In this document: piece after piece, positions 1 through 10,444 of the stretch
Layout of the letters: every line of letters starts with the position of its first letter
Numbering within the stretch: the first letter of the stretch is position 1
Source of the DNA: Macrostomum hystrix
Taxonomy: Eukaryota > Platyhelminthes > Macrostomidae
Direction of reading: 5' to 3'
Assembly: GCA_950097015.1 (NCBI GenBank)
Contig: CATNEN010000041.1
Coordinates: 1,120,001-1,184,000, forward strand
Length of the DNA: 64,000 nucleotides
Translations under genes and position numbers: made by a program
The notes under the pieces: model-generated
Databases searched by the model: none
What the model was told of the DNA's origin: nothing
Seen by the model: the letters and a program-made list of their open reading frames with translations, nothing else

Positions 1-1130
1 GTCTGGGATGAGAAAGATGAGTCTAGGATGAGAAAGATAAGTCTAGGATAATAAAGATGAGTCTAGGATGAGAAAGATGAATCTGGGATGAGAAGGCTCG
101 AGTCTAGGATGAGAAAGATGAGTCTAAGATGAGAAAGATGAGTCTGAGATGAGAAAGATGAGTCTGGTATGAGAAAGATGAGTCTAGGATGAGAAAGATG
201 AGTCTAGGATAATAAAGATGAGTCTAGGATGAGAAAGATGAGCCTGGGATAATAAAGATGAATCTGGGATGAGAAGGCTCGAGTCTAGGATGAGAAATAT
301 TAGTCTGGGATGAGAAAGATGAGTCTGGGATGAGAAAGATGAGTCTAGGATGAGAAAGATAAGTCTAGGATAATAAAGATGAGTCTAGGATGAGAAAGAT
401 GAATCTGGGATGAGAAGGCTCGAGTCTAGGATGAGAAAGATGAGTCTAAGATGAGAAAGATGAGTCTGAGATGAGAAAGATGAGTCTGGTATGAGAAAGA
501 TGAGTCTAGGATGAGAAAGATGAGTCTAGGATAATAAAGATGAGTCTAGGATGAGAAAGATGAGCCTGGGATAATAAAGATGAATCTGGGATGAGAAGGC
601 TCGAGTCTAGGATGAGAAATATTAGTCTGGGATGAGAAAGATGAGTCTGGGATGAGAAAGATGAGTCTAGGATGAGAAAGATTAGTCTAGGATGAGAAAG
701 ATGAGTCTGGGATGAGAAAGATGAGTCTAGGATTAGAAAGATGAGTCTGGGATGAGAAAGATGAGTCAAGGATGAGAAAGATGAGTCTGGGATGGGAAAG
801 ATGAGTCTGGGATGAGAAAGATGAGTCTGGGATGAGAAAGATGAGTCTGGGATGAGAAAGATGAGTCTGGGATGAGAAAGATGAGTCAAGGATGAGAAAG
901 ATGAGTCAAGGATGAGAAAGATGAGTCTGGAATGAGAAATATGAGTCTGGGATGAGAAAGATGAGTCAAGGATGAGAAAGATGAGTCAAGGATGAGAAAG
1001 ATGAGTCTGGGATGAGAAAGATGAGTCTGGGATGAGAAAGATGAGTCTGGGATGAGAAAGATGAGTCAAGGATGAGAAAGATGAGTCTGGGATGAGAAAG
1101 ATAAGTCAAGGATGAGAAAGTTCAGTTATC
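1..1130. repeat. 20-bp minisatellite
   Basis: A continuous array of a 20-bp unit (gatgagtctgggatgagaaa) with common variants tctagg, tctaag and tcaagg. Early copies also carry an aataaag variant and a longer unit containing aaggctcgagtc, which recurs at intervals and hints at a higher-order block in the first 650 bp. The array runs off the left edge of the window. Open frames through it are a by-product of the repeat. Confidence 0.95.
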
Positions 1131-1553
1131 ATAGTCCTGAGATTGTAGGCAATATAAATAGCTGTTTCTAAAGCTCTTCCAGTGTTTCAGTGCAAGCTAT
1201 TAACAAATATCAGCAGAGTTCTTCCTCTAGTCTGCAGGATAGCCAATCAAATTGCAGAGTACTGGACTGTACTGAATTCCTGAACTGTACTAAGTTCAGA
1301 CGCAGTTACCGCCGGAACCCAGAGAGGACAGCTGAGCTACACCGGGTGGGATTAGAGTGCTCAACTTCTGTCCCTAGCCGGGCATGCGCGCATTACAGCT
1401 TCTCTGAACTGTCCAAGAGCATTGGCTCCCACTTTGGCTTGAATGCCAGGAGGGTCGGACAGGTTAGGGGCAGGGCAGGTGAGTCAGCTCACGGACACCC
1501 TAAACTGTCAGTGTCAGCAGCCTCCCGCTTCATCTCTCTCGTCCTAGTTCAAC

Positions 1554-1560
1554 TATAAAG
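1554..1560 (+). promoter_or_regulatory. candidate TATA box of the CEP135-like gene
   Basis: TATAAAG lies 58 bp upstream of the proposed ATG at 1618, which would give a 5' UTR of roughly 30-40 nt. A second TATAAATA occurs at 1153-1160. This is position and motif only, with no transcript evidence. Confidence 0.3.
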
Positions 1561-1617
1561 GGAAAAATCCCATTCTGTGGCAACCCACACGCGAAAGTAA
1601 ATATCACAGCTGAGGAA

Positions 1618-4600
1618 ATGCCAGCATTGAGAAGGTCCTCATCAGCAAGAGGAACTGTGAGTCTGGTCCTGCTCTGTCGGAGCACTTTCAGTTTGGCATT
1701 GTTGGAATGGGACTGGCAGGGAATGTGACAGGTAGGCGATGAGACAGGTAGGGAATGTCACAGGTAGGGAATGTCACAGCTAGAGAATGTCACAGGTAGG
1801 GAATGTCACAGGTAGGGAATGTCACAGGTAGGGAATGTCACAGGTAGGGAATGTCACAGGTAGTGAGCATGAATATTCAGCTCGCTGTCCGATCGTCTGC
1901 AGGATCGTCAACGCCTTCAGGACTCGGCAGGCAATGCCCGTCAGCGACGGCCCTCTGGAGGAGGCGGCGGCAACGCCGGCGGAGGCGGGACCGCAGGCTG
2001 CTCCGTGCTGGACCTGCTAGAGCTGCGAAGCATCGTTGCACAGCAGCAGGATGACAAGCAGCGATTGGCGGAGAGAATACTTAGGGTGACGGCGAGCGGT
2101 AGGTTTCTGAGAGAAGCACTCTGATCCACTCCTCTTCCCTGATCCTTCAGGTGGAATGCCAGCCCCTCTCCCCTGATCCTTCAGGTGGAATGCCAGCCCC
2201 TCTCCCCTGATCCTTCAGGTGGAATGCCAGCCCCTCTCCCCTGATCCTTCAGGTGGAATGCCAGCCCCTCTCCCCTGATCCTTCAGGTGGAATGCCAGCC
2301 CTCTCCCCTGATCCTTCAGGTGGAATGCCAGCCCCTCTCGCCTGATCCTTCGGGTGGAATGCCAGCCCCTCTCGCCTGATCCTTCAGGTGGAATGCCAGC
2401 CCCTCTCCCCCCCGATCCTTCAGGTGGAATGCCAGCCTCTCTCCCCCCGATCCTTCAGGTGGAATGCCAGCCCCTCTCCCCCGATCCTTCAGGTGAAATG
2501 CCAGCCCCTCTCCCCCGATCCTTCAGGTGAAATGCCAGCCCCTCTCCCCCGATCCTTCAGGTGAAATGCCAGCCCCTCTCCCCCGATCCTTCAGGTGAAA
2601 TGCCAGCCCCTCTCCCCCGATCCTTCAGGTGAAATGCTAGCACTTCTTCCCTGTCCTTCAGCCAGTTGTAAATAATTTTTTATAGAACGAGAACTAGTCC
2701 TGGAATTGGAACGACTCCGAAGGAGAATCGGAGGTAGCGGCAGCGGCGGCGGCAGCGGCGGCGGCCCTGACTCAGCCGCACAGCTCGAGCGCTACCTGAG
2801 AGGCGTGGAGGAGGACCGGGAGTTCTGGAAGGCCGAGGCGGACCGCCTGTCGCGCATGCTGCAGCTGCCGGCACTGCAAGTTAGCAGCGACCGGGCTGAG
2901 AGCTCAGAGAGACACCGCAGCAGAGAAGTGCGAAAGCTCCTGCGGAAGCAGGGTGGGATTCATTAGGGAGTTTGAGCAGGATGGGATTTATTAGGGAGTT
3001 TGAGCAGGATGGGATTTATTAGGGAGTTTGAGCAGGATAGGATTCATTAGGGAGTTTGAGCAGGATAGGATTCATTAGGGAGTTTGAGCAGGATAGGATT
3101 CATTAGGGAGTTTGAGCAGGATAGGATTCATTAGGGAGTTTGAGCAGGATGGGATTCATTAGGGAGTTTGAGCAGGATAGGATTCATTAGGGAGTTTGAG
3201 CAGGATGGGATTCATTAGGGAGTTTGAGCAGGATGGGATTCATTAGGGAGTTTTAGCAGGATGGGATTCATTAGGGAGTTTGAGCAGGATGCAGGATGGG
3301 ATTCATTAGGGAGTTTGAGCAGGATGGGATTCATTAGGGAGTTTGAGCAGGATGCAGGATGGGATTCATTAGGGAGTTTGAGCAGGATGGGATTCATTAG
3401 GGAGTTTGAGCAGGATAGGATTCATTAGGGAGTTTGAGCAGGATAGGATTCATTAGGGAGTTTTAGCAGGATGGGATTCATTAGGGAGTTTTAGCAGGAT
3501 GGGATTCATTAGGGAGTTTGAGCAGGATAGGATTCCTTAGGGAGTTTGAGCAGGATAGGATTAATTAGGGAGTTTGAGCAGGATAGGATTCATTAGGGAG
3601 TTTGAGCAGGATAGGATTCATTAGGGAGTTTTAGCAGGATGGGATTCATTAGGGAGTTTGAGCAGGATGCAGGATGGGATTCATTAGGGAGTTTTAGCAG
3701 GATGGGATTAATTAGGGAGTTTGAGCAGGATGGGATCCATTAGGGAGTTTGAGCAGGATAGGATTCATTAGGGAGTTTGAGCAGGATGGGATTCATTAGG
3801 GAGTTTGAGCAGGATAGGATTCATTAGGGAGTTTGAGCAGGATGGGATTCATTAGGGAGTTTGAGCAGGATGCAGGATGGGATTCATTAGGGAGTTTTAG
3901 CAGGATGGGATTCATTAGGGAGTTTTAGCAGGATGGGATTCATTAGGGAGTTTGAGCAGGATAGGATTCCTTAGGGAGTTTGAGCAGGATAGGATTAATT
4001 AGGGAGTTTGAGCAGGATAGGATTCATTAGGGAGTTTGAGCAGGATAGGATTCATTAGGGAGTTTTAGCAGGATGGGATTCATTAGGGAGTTTGAGCAGG
4101 ATGCAGGATGGGATTCATTAGGGAGTTTTAGCAGGATGGGATTAATTAGGGAGTTTGAGCAGGATGGGATCCATTAGGGAGCTTGAGCAGGATGGGATTC
4201 ATTAGGAAGCTTGAGCTGGATGGTATTCTTGACGAGTTTGAGCAGTATGTACTCACTCTTACCACATTCCAACTCGATAGAGGTCACCGTCTCCTGGCCG
4301 CTCGCAGCTCGCGGCCGCTGTCGAGTTGTCCCGAGTTCGCCGCGAGCGGGACGAGCTGCGCCAGGTTCTGGACCGCTTCGAGAGCCACCTGAGCGACATC
4401 CAGTCGGAGGTGCGGTCGGTGGCTCGAGAGAGAAGCGAACTGGCCAGGTCGCTGGTGGAGGCGCAGGCGGAGCAGCAGCGGCTGCGGCGACAGTCGGCTG
4501 CGGGGGCCACGTCGGCCCAGGCGCTGGTGAAGCGGCTGGAGGCCGGGCGAGACGAGGCGGCTCTGGAGGCGCGACGAATTTCGGCTGAGCGCGAGAGACT

Positions 4601-6596
4601 GCGGGCGACAGCCGAGGCAGCGGAGGGCGATAGGGCGAGGCTGCAGCTGCGAGTGACCGACGCAGAGGCTGCAGTTCGAGCGGTGAGGATCGGAAGTACA
4701 TGACAGCCCGAGGATCTGAAGTAGGGAGCAGCCCGAGGATCTGAAGTAGGGAACAGCCCGAGGATCTGAAGTGGGGAACAGCCTGAGGATCTGAAGTGGG
4801 GAACAGCCTGAGGATCTGAAGTAGGGAACAGCCTCAGGATCTGAAGTAGGGAACAGCCTGAGGATCTGAAGTAGGGAGCAGCCTGAGGATCTGAAGTGGG
4901 GAACAGCCTAAGGATCTGAAGTGGGGAACAGCCTGAGGATCTGAAGTGGGGAACAGCCTAAGGATCTGAAGTGGGGAACAGCCTGAGGATCTGAAGTGGG
5001 GAACAGCCTAAGGATCTGAAGTGGGGAACAGCCTGAGGATCCGAAGTGGGGAGCAGCCCGAGGATCTGAAGTAGGGAACAGCCTGAGGATCTGAAGTGGG
5101 GAACAGCCTAAGGATCTGAAGTGGGGAACAGCCTGAGGATCTGAAGTGGGGAACAGCCTGAGGATCTGAAGTGGGGAACAGCCTGAGGATCTGAAGTGGG
5201 GAACAGCCTAAGGATCTGAAGTGGGGAACAGCCTGAGGATCCGAAGTGGGGAGCAGCCCGAGGATCTGAAGTAGGGAGCAGCCTGAGGATCTGAAGTAGG
5301 GAACAGCCTGAGGATCTGAAGTGGGGAACAGCCTAAGGATCTGAAGTGGGGAACAGCCTGAGGATCTGAAGTGGGGAACAGCCTGAGGATCTGAAGTGGG
5401 GAACAGCCTGAGGATCTGAAGTGGGGAACAGCCTGAGGATCTGAAGTGGGGAACAGCCTGAGGATCTGAAGTGTGGAACAGCCTAAGCATCTGAAGTAGA
5501 TGCCAGCCTGATAAAATGGTGAATTGCCCCTAAAAGTGCTTTACCTTTCGAAAATGCAGCTCGCAGTCGAGCGCGCTGACCTCGCAAGCCGAGAGGCGGC
5601 ACAGCGGCTTCACTGCGCCGAGGCAACTCAGCGGCTGCAGTCGCTCGAGCAGCGGCTCGACCGTCAGGCCGAGGAGACCGCCGAGGGCGAGCGGCGCAGT
5701 CGTCGACACGAGGCGGAGTCGGCCGAGCGGCTGCGTCGGTTGGAAGCGGAGCTTCAGGCGGCTCAAGAGCTGGCGGAGCAGCTGACGGAGGAGCTGGAGG
5801 CTGTTCGGGTCGAGCTGGCCTCCGTACAGGACCGGGAGCAGCGCCTGAGGCTCGAGACGCACGAAGCTCGAGCGGAGACACGGCTGATGCAAGAGAGGCT
5901 GGAAGCAGCCGAGACCGAGGCCGACCTGCGCGGGCGCGAGCTGGTGCGGCAGAGGCAGCGCTGCGGAGAGCTGGAGGCTGAGGCGGAGAGGCTGGCGAGG
6001 ACCCTCGGCGCGGAGAGGCTCACTGGAGCTGCTGCCGTGGCCGCCGCCTGGAGCCACAGAAGGAGTGGGTAAGTCATGAGGATGGGCTCGAGGGGCGGAT
6101 GAAGGATGAAGCAATGAGAAGGGCGGATGAAGCAGTGAGAGGGGCGCATAAAGCAGTGAGTGGGGCGGATGAAGCAGTGAGAGGGGCGCATAAAGCAGTG
6201 AGAAGGGGGTCGGATGAAGCAGTGAGTGGGGCGGATGAAGCAGTGAGAGGGGCGGATTGAGTAGTGAGAGGGGCGGATGAAGCAACAAGAGGGGCTGAGG
6301 GATGGATTTACGCTCCGAAAGTCCTGAAAGACCACTCTAGCCTTCAGAAGAGCCATATCAGATCGGTCTTGCAAACTCCCAGTGACAATCATGGTCGGAG
6401 GCTCATTGCTGACAACTTGGCACCGGAAAGCCTGGACTTCAGAAGAAGTCCGGATGAGGCTCAGAATCTGTTCAAATTGCACAAAACAACTAGCGAGTTG
6501 AGAACCCAGCAGCAGCAGCAGCAGCAGCAGCAGAGACTCAGACACTTCAGCAGTTCTTGCCTGCTGCATGGCAACTGTCCGCTTCATCCGCAGTGA
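1618..6596 (+). CDS. CEP135: CEP135/TSGA10-family centriolar coiled-coil protein
   Basis: Six exons are proposed: 1618-1656, 1903-2098, 2686-2879, 4281-4682, 5560-6068 and 6341-6596 (TGA). Splice phases agree at every junction and give 531 residues. Exon 4 shows the family signature best: a Ser/Pro-rich start, then RERDELRQVLDRFESHL and DIQSEV, an ERSEL heptad stretch, EAQAEQQRLRRQ and ALVKRLEAGRDEA. This order is what I recall for human TSGA10 and the matching half of CEP135. Exon 5 is long coiled coil ending RTLGAERL, like the family's C-terminal LGTERF segment. Exon 6 has nine Gln codons and a short tail. CEP135/Bld10 builds the centriole cartwheel pinhead and binds microtubules and SAS-6. 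At 531 residues this is shorter than animal CEP135 (about 1,140), and the family's middle coiled coil is not seen. Uncertain points are the first exon, an alternative exon-4 acceptor (4308, same phase) and an alternative exon-3 donor (2953). Confidence 0.72.
1715..1866. repeat. 16-bp minisatellite in intron 1 of the CEP135-like gene
   Basis: About eight copies of gggaatgtcacaggta, with gatgagacaggta variants at the left edge. It fills most of the intron 1657-1902. Each unit contains CAG|GTAGGG, which reads as a splice acceptor followed by a donor. Confidence 0.9.
2139..2645. repeat. 34-bp minisatellite in intron 2 of the CEP135-like gene
   Basis: About 15 copies of a 34-bp unit containing cctgatccttcaggtgg and aatgccagcccctctcc. 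It occupies nearly all of intron 2099-2685. Each unit has a pyrimidine stretch followed by TTCAG|GTGG, so it carries acceptor-like and donor-like signals. Copies drift from left (cccctgatcc) to right (ccccgatcc). Confidence 0.93.
2953..4225. repeat. 28-bp minisatellite in intron 3 of the CEP135-like gene
   Basis: About 45 copies of a 28-bp unit made of gggattcattaggg and agtttgagcaggat. Some units are extended by 6 bp (gcaggatgcaggat). A block near 3480-3720 recurs near 3900-4150, showing duplication of many units at once. The first copy overlaps the alternative donor at 2953. Confidence 0.95.
4690..5510. repeat. 25-bp minisatellite in intron 4 of the CEP135-like gene
   Basis: About 33 copies of a 25-bp unit (gaacagcctgaggatctgaa followed by gtggg). 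The donor region at 4682-4699 (ggtgaggatcggaagta) is itself a diverged copy of the unit core tgaggatctgaagta, so the array begins at the splice site. A block of several units is duplicated (compare 5030-5080 with 5230-5270). Confidence 0.94.
6085..6300. repeat. 21-bp minisatellite in intron 5 of the CEP135-like gene
   Basis: About ten copies of gaagcagtgagaggggcgga plus t, with gcataaagcagtgag variants. It fills most of the 272-bp intron 6069-6340. Confidence 0.9.
6507..6533 (+). repeat. (CAG)9 coding for polyglutamine
   Basis: Nine perfect CAG triplets lie in frame in the last exon of the CEP135-like gene. On the opposite strand they read as a polyleucine run, which creates a false signal-peptide-like frame. 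Confidence 0.9.
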
Positions 6597-7682
6597 AAGT
6601 AAATTACAGCTGGGTCACATTGTGCAGACTTCACAGATCACTTGGTGGCTGATCACAAATTGTATTTGCGGCATCCTTTGCTTCCTGAGTGTCACAATGC
6701 ATCATTTATTATTGCTAATATAAAACCAAGCTCACATGATTTTATGCTACGATTAATAAACACTTCTTTTCAGAAGTCGTCGCTACTCGAATTCGAACCT
6801 CCGACCTTCCAGCTCTCTCACACAAATCCAATCAAAGGCGGACAACTTTGATGACGAAGACCTGTGACCCGCTAGACACAAAGACCTGTGACCCGCTAGA
6901 CACAAGATGACACGCAACTAGGAAATCGGCTTATCTTCTTATTCCTTTACCGTCGAACATATTTCATACCTGTAGCTGTCATTTTTGTTTATCTGCATTG
7001 CCATGCATATAGTCCATGCATTGCTAATCTCGAGAATTAATAACACACTAGCTTTCTTAGAAGTTCTAGTTCAAATTTTTCAGCTTTTCTCAAACAAATT
7101 TCTACAGTGGAAATTGCTTCAATAAGTGCAGGGCACAATAAAAAACTGCTTTTATAAAATCTAAACTAATATTTTTTTAATTTCTCCTAAAATTTGTTAC
7201 AGTTTTAAGGATGTTAACGAAGCCTAAGGTGAGATCTTCTTTTGGTAGTGTGAAATCTGCAGAACTGGGTGTGAAATCTGCAGAACTGGGTGTGAAATCT
7301 GCAGAACTGGGTGTGAAATCTGCAGAACTGGGTGTGAAATCTGCAGAACTGGGTGTGAAATCTGCAGAACTGGTTGTGAAAGCTAGAATGTTGCGGCTGC
7401 TTTCATGGACATTTAATTTGCTGATTGAATCTGTCAAAATGCGCAAAAAGTGTATAATGTTATATGAGTATGAACTCGGCCCACAGGTGTAAGCAGGTTC
7501 AAGAACACTATGTATTTTTTAAAGGTTCTCTTCAGTGTGTCCGAACTGGTGCAAAAAATGCTGTTGCGGTTTTTAAAAAATTGTCGAATTTTTTACTTTG
7601 GAAAAAAACAAAAAACGGATTGACGTTCCGAAAAAAAACAATTATGACGCTGCTACAACTGTGCTCAAAGCTTCGGAGAATC
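6597..7682. other. intergenic, AT-rich, with a small 21-bp repeat
   Basis: The left part is the likely 3' UTR of the plus-strand gene and the right part that of the minus-strand gene at 7683. At 7253-7378 there are six copies of a 21-bp unit (gtgaaatctgcagaactggg plus t) that stay open as a 7-codon repeat. No coding pattern is otherwise seen. Confidence 0.6.
6755..6760 (+). terminator. candidate polyadenylation signal
   Basis: AATAAA lies 159 bp after the TGA of the CEP135-like gene. Another AATAAA near 7135 would give a longer 3' UTR. Confidence 0.4.
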
Positions 7683-10040
7683 TCAGTCGACCTCGACGTT
7701 GTGGTCAAAGATCAGCTTGGTCAGGATGGGCTGCGGCAGCTCGTGACTCTCTTCCAGCTTAACCAGCAGAGTTTGAGTCGGCTTTGAGCAGTCCGACCAG
7801 CCCAGCTGATTATTCTGCCACAGCTTCCTCGGCTTGGCGACGGGCTTGAAGACTGGTTCAAGCTGATCGAGCTGCAGACAATGTGAGCAGGTCTGCTCAC
7901 TGTGAGTCTGGGACAGGCGAACCTGCTGAATGCTCTGGCGCTGATGTGCCTTCGGCCGGCACTCGGGGGCCAGCGGCTGAGCTGCCTGATCTCCGTTGAG
8001 CAGCACCGCCTGTCTCGGCGAGGGGCTTAGCGCGTCTGCGCGACCGCGCTGGTGAAATATTCGTTCAAGATCGCCGCCATTGGTGGGGTTAAATTCGTAA
8101 CGCTGAAAATCCTCGATGTACTTCTTCCTCGAGAGGTCGGAGACAAGCAGCGGGACTTCCTGGCACGGTTGCAAAGTGCGGCCTCTTTCCTGCCGCTGGA
8201 AAACTTGCTCATGCGACTCGCAACCAGGAAAAGGCCATGAACAATCCAACGGATGTGGCTCGTCTTCTCGCTGACGGGACGAAAGATGGTGCTCCTTCTG
8301 ATGATATGGCAGGCAATTTTGCTGCTCAAAAGCGTCTGGCTGATAGAAATTGGTCTTTCGTTGAGCGAATTCAGACGAACCTTGAGCACGATTGCGCTGA
8401 CAATGCTGACGGCTCGTCTGGTTTTCTACGTGATCTGGCTGTGGCGTAGCAGCGTCGTGACGGTCAAGATCGTGCTTCCTGCGATGCGACACTCTGTCGT
8501 GTCTTCGTTGCTGCTCCTGCTCGGTCTCCTCGTGTGCTTGCTTGCGACCCGTTTTAACGCCGTTGCTGGCGTCCTCCGCATGCGACGCGCGATCTCTCTG
8601 ACAGCGCACTGGGCTCATTTCACGTCGCACGAATTCTGGCCCAGGGGTGGCATGATCTTCTTGGCTGCTGTATGTGTCGTCATGTGCGTAACGAGGCAAA
8701 GGAAATTGCTGGCTCGCAGCTTCGTGATTGGGAAGACGCTTTCGGTAATGCGTAGCGCTGGTGGTCTCCAACCGCTGAACGCTTTCTTGCCTGTGCAGGG
8801 CATTGTCCTTAGGACGCTTTGCCTGATCGTGCTTGTGCATTGCGCTTTTTTGGTACCGCACTGACCGATCTTGACTACACGGCATGGGACGTGACTTTAT
8901 GGTGCCGTTTCGATCCCCTTGATTTAGAACGCTAAGCTGCTTTCTACGACGCACTTTTGAATCAGCGGGATGGGACATGTCGCCAGCTTGTCGATCCGTC
9001 TGCGGATGCGGAACATTGTCGCTACCGTCGGGGCTGTGTGGCTTGGACTTCGCACTTCGCACTCCGTCCACTGGTATTCGCGCCAGACGGCGATCGTTTC
9101 TCAATCGCTCAACTGATTGGCTGCCCCGCTGCAGCTTCTCGCCTTGCTCCGCCCGATTCGGTACCTCCGCCAGCTTCAGCGGCTTCTCCGAGCGGCTCCT
9201 GTTTGCCTTTTCCTGAGGCAACTTCCGACCGGACGGCTGCTTTGCTCTCAAGGTGTCTCGGAGCCGTCGCTGAGCCGCGGTGCTCAGCTCGTCAGAGGAG
9301 GAAGCCTGGTCCACTATCGGATTGGCGCGGCTGTCACCGTGGCTCGCTTTGTCAAAGAGCGCACTGCTCGGGTCGGACTTTGACTTCGAACTGGACTTGG
9401 ACCTGGAGCCGGGTTTATTTTGCTTCTTCTGAGAGGCTTGGCTCAGAGTGGGTCGCCGATTCGAATCTATTTGCGGCTGCTGCAGCTGCTGCTGTGCATC
9501 GGCTGCTTTGCTCTTTATGGAATTCTTTTCCACCTTTTTCAACCTTTTTTGCGTCCGACGCTGACCGACGGAGGCCTGGGTGGCTTCGGCCGCGGCCTGG
9601 CGACTCTGGAGCGACTCGGAGCAGCTGGTCAGCAGCTGTGCTCGGCTGCGGGTCGGTGCGACATCAGGCTGCTGGATTCGCTGCTCCCAGAGTTCCTCCC
9701 GTTTCAGCTGGTGCAGCTGCCGCGGGCTCGGAGAGGCCGCTATGATGGCTCGCTCTCGGTTGACCTGGAATGCCGACTGGCGAGCCAGCGAAATTGTCGT
9801 CGGCAACGGACGATGCGCCGGCGACGGAAACAGATTGTCAGCGGCGTCCTCGTTGTTGCATGGAATGAAGATGCTGGAGCATGAGATTTGTGGCGACGAC
9901 AGGCAACTGGCTGAGTCGGACGTGCTGGTGATTTGACGGGTGTCCGAGCGCCTGCGGTGAGTCTGGGACTGAACGAGCATTACGGATCGCATTAGATGCA
10001 GTTGGGCGCCTGCTGTTGGCTCACTGGCTCTACTTTTCAT
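7683..10040 (-). CDS. intronless gene, unknown basic disordered protein (785 aa)
   Basis: One open frame of 785 codons runs from ATG at 10040 to TGA at 7683, interrupted by no repeat, in a window where chance frames of this length occur only inside satellites. Composition is Arg/Lys/Gln/Ser/His-rich with little hydrophobic content, so the protein is probably mostly disordered. Two parts look ordered: residues about 83-120, which contain SAFQVNRERAIIAASPSP and LKREELWEQRI, and the last 50 residues, which contain QNNQLGWSDC and end in a mixed acidic/hydrophobic stretch. The middle has many Arg/His/Gln-Asp pairs that may derive from degenerate short repeats. No signal peptide or membrane segment is seen. 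I do not recognise the family. A missed 5' exon is possible, but codon quality starts close to the ATG. Confidence 0.65.
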   Translation of the reverse strand: MKSRASEPTAGAQLHLMRSVMLVQSQTHRRRSDTRQITSTSDSASCLSSPQISCSSIFIPCNNEDAADNLFPSPAHRPLPTTISLARQSAFQVNRERAIIAASPSPRQLHQLKREELWEQRIQQPDVAPTRSRAQLLTSCSESLQSRQAAAEATQASVGQRRTQKRLKKVEKNSIKSKAADAQQQLQQPQIDSNRRPTLSQASQKKQNKPGSRSKSSSKSKSDPSSALFDKASHGDSRANPIVDQASSSDELSTAAQRRLRDTLRAKQPSGRKLPQEKANRSRSEKPLKLAEVPNRAEQGEKLQRGSQSVERLRNDRRLARIPVDGVRSAKSKPHSPDGSDNVPHPQTDRQAGDMSHPADSKVRRRKQLSVLNQGDRNGTIKSRPMPCSQDRSVRYQKSAMHKHDQAKRPKDNALHRQESVQRLETTSATHYRKRLPNHEAASQQFPLPRYAHDDTYSSQEDHATPGPEFVRREMSPVRCQRDRASHAEDASNGVKTGRKQAHEETEQEQQRRHDRVSHRRKHDLDRHDAATPQPDHVENQTSRQHCQRNRAQGSSEFAQRKTNFYQPDAFEQQNCLPYHQKEHHLSSRQREDEPHPLDCSWPFPGCESHEQVFQRQERGRTLQPCQEVPLLVSDLSRKKYIEDFQRYEFNPTNGGDLERIFHQRGRADALSPSPRQAVLLNGDQAAQPLAPECRPKAHQRQSIQQVRLSQTHSEQTCSHCLQLDQLEPVFKPVAKPRKLWQNNQLGWSDCSKPTQTLLVKLEESHELPQPILTKLIFDHNVEVD

Positions 10041-10444
10041 TTGAAGTGCGAATTTTGTGTTTCGCGTTAAAGTTTTATTTCTGCCATAGACAGAAGCGGC
10101 TTGGCTCCCAGCCCAAGGACTACTGAATCAATACGATTAATCAAGGATTGGTTAAGAAGTCCTTGGTGTAAACTTCCAATACGTCAAAATGCCACGACCA
10201 ATTTAATAATAACAATAAAAATAGTAATAATAATAATTGCAGGAGGGCTGCAGGCAATGGAGGGTTCATTGGATGTCAGAGAAGTCGGTAGCCGCTCGTG
10301 TCAAAGGCCATTGCCTTAAACTCTGACTTCCAATGAGCATCGTTGGTTAAAATTTCCTACAACCTCATTGCCACGGGGCAATTAATTCTATGCAATGGCT
10401 GACGAGTGCCTGAAGGCCATTGCCTCGAAGTGAAATTTTAGGCA

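Noticed and set aside
5763-6587. Minus-strand frame beginning with a Leu run like a signal peptide
   Set aside because: The Leu run is the complement of the (CAG)9 in the last CEP135-like exon, and the frame then crosses an intron array and the antisense of an exon.
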